A stretch of DNA of 64,000 bases, taken from DASQFQ01 sp963722815 (GTDB taxonomy: Bacteria; Actinomycetota; Thermoleophilia; Solirubrobacterales; Solirubrobacteraceae). This document shows, in pieces, positions 63,788 through 64,000 of this stretch. How positions within the stretch are numbered: the first letter of the stretch is position 1; each line of letters starts with the position of its first letter. The notes below the pieces were generated by a model, which saw nothing but the letters and a program-made list of their open reading frames with translations, did no database searches and was not told the origin of the DNA. The stretch covers positions 248,001 through 312,000 of the forward strand of contig CAVROM010000002.1 in NCBI GenBank assembly GCA_963722815.1, written 5' to 3'. A program made the translations under genes and the position numbers.

Positions 63788-64000
63788 ATGACGTCGCCCG
63801 CCCATCTCCTCAGGTCCGCGCGCGCACGCGCCGGCGCGCTGCTGGGCACCTCCTCCACCTCGCTGAGCGTCGCCGAGCAGCGCTTCCGTCGCGTCTTCGA
63901 GGACTCGCCGACGCCGATGGCGCTCGCCGAACTCGACATGACGGTGCTCGACGTCAATCGGGCGCTCGCGAAGTTCCTGGGCCGGGAAGTCGCCGACATC
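63788..64000 (+). CDS. PAS-domain signalling protein, 5' part only
   Basis: The frame from ATG 63788 is open to the window edge (71 codons). It encodes an Arg/Ala-rich lead (about 1-30) and then the start of a PAS domain: EQRFRRVFEDSPTPMALAEL, then MTVLDVNRALAKFLGREVADI, which matches the usual FRxxFExSPxGMAxxxxDGRxxxVNxAxxxxLGxxxxxL pattern. Output domain (histidine kinase, GGDEF/EAL or phosphatase) lies beyond the window, so the class of signalling protein cannot be given. Confidence 0.75.
   Translation, partial: MTSPAHLLRSARARAGALLGTSSTSLSVAEQRFRRVFEDSPTPMALAELDMTVLDVNRALAKFLGREVADI

Overview
The window is about 70% GC or more and densely coded. The gene families and their style (psuG/psuK pair, actinobacterial xylose isomerase, large ATP-binding LuxR regulator, secreted Ala/Arg-rich proteins, GTGA/ATGA gene overlaps, IdeR-like box, tRNA-targeted islands) suggest an actinomycete, most plausibly of the Solirubrobacterales/Thermoleophilia type. 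That placement rests on recognised sequence style only; no 16S rRNA or other taxonomic marker is present.

Region 1 (1-16833) is a low-density, decaying genomic island. The 3' half of a tRNA-Arg(ACG) gene, preceded by about 165 bp of similar sequence, occurs at 395-620 and again at 15430-16833. The right copy is split by an IS481-type insertion sequence flanked by CTAG. A tyrosine recombinase starts 86 bp after the left copy. Neither copy has the tRNA 5' half, which fits a tandem array in which the left copy is also the right end of another element lying outside the window. A 3' fragment of a tRNA-Phe gene sits inside the island. Cargo includes a lipoprotein, an ABM-like protein, a LAL/MalT-type LuxR regulator, secreted repeat proteins and several broken genes (RibD/DHFR-like, MerR-like, a multi-pass membrane protein, a TolB-like protein).

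Region 2 (16931-35969) is a carbohydrate catabolic cluster. On the minus strand lie a CUT1-type sugar ABC transporter (binding protein, two permeases, two MalK-type ATPases), a DeoR regulator and proline dehydrogenase. Divergently come a succinate-semialdehyde-type aldehyde dehydrogenase, a DJ-1/PfpI protein, an alpha/beta hydrolase and an iron-type alcohol dehydrogenase. A GntR regulator and two HAD-like paralogues run on the minus strand. A GlcD-type FAD oxidase, a TIM-barrel sugar isomerase, a Gfo/Idh oxidoreductase, xylose isomerase and a secreted glycerophosphodiesterase follow on the plus strand. Xylose or a related sugar or sugar acid is the likely substrate. Nearly every broken gene here is broken by a one-base insertion, which looks more like sequence error than decay.

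Region 3 (36044-56351) is mixed metabolism, mostly intact: a truncated epimerase beside a TetR gene, a Tat-exported flavoenzyme, a PCMH-type FAD protein, an MMPL transporter, a siderophore-interacting protein under an IdeR-like box, a trypsin-like protease, mannitol dehydrogenase plus Zn-alcohol dehydrogenase, an SDR, a cupin, an EamA transporter, a lone DppB-type permease, a cholesterol-oxidase-like GMC enzyme, a sigma/anti-sigma fusion protein and a clan-A glycoside hydrolase.

Region 4 (56435-63718) is a tightly overlapping minus-strand operon: membrane protein, M28 peptidase, NagZ-like GH3, glycosyltransferase, hexapeptide acyltransferase, psuG, psuK. It joins envelope glycan turnover to pseudouridine salvage. 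A PAS-domain gene begins at 63788 and runs off the right edge.
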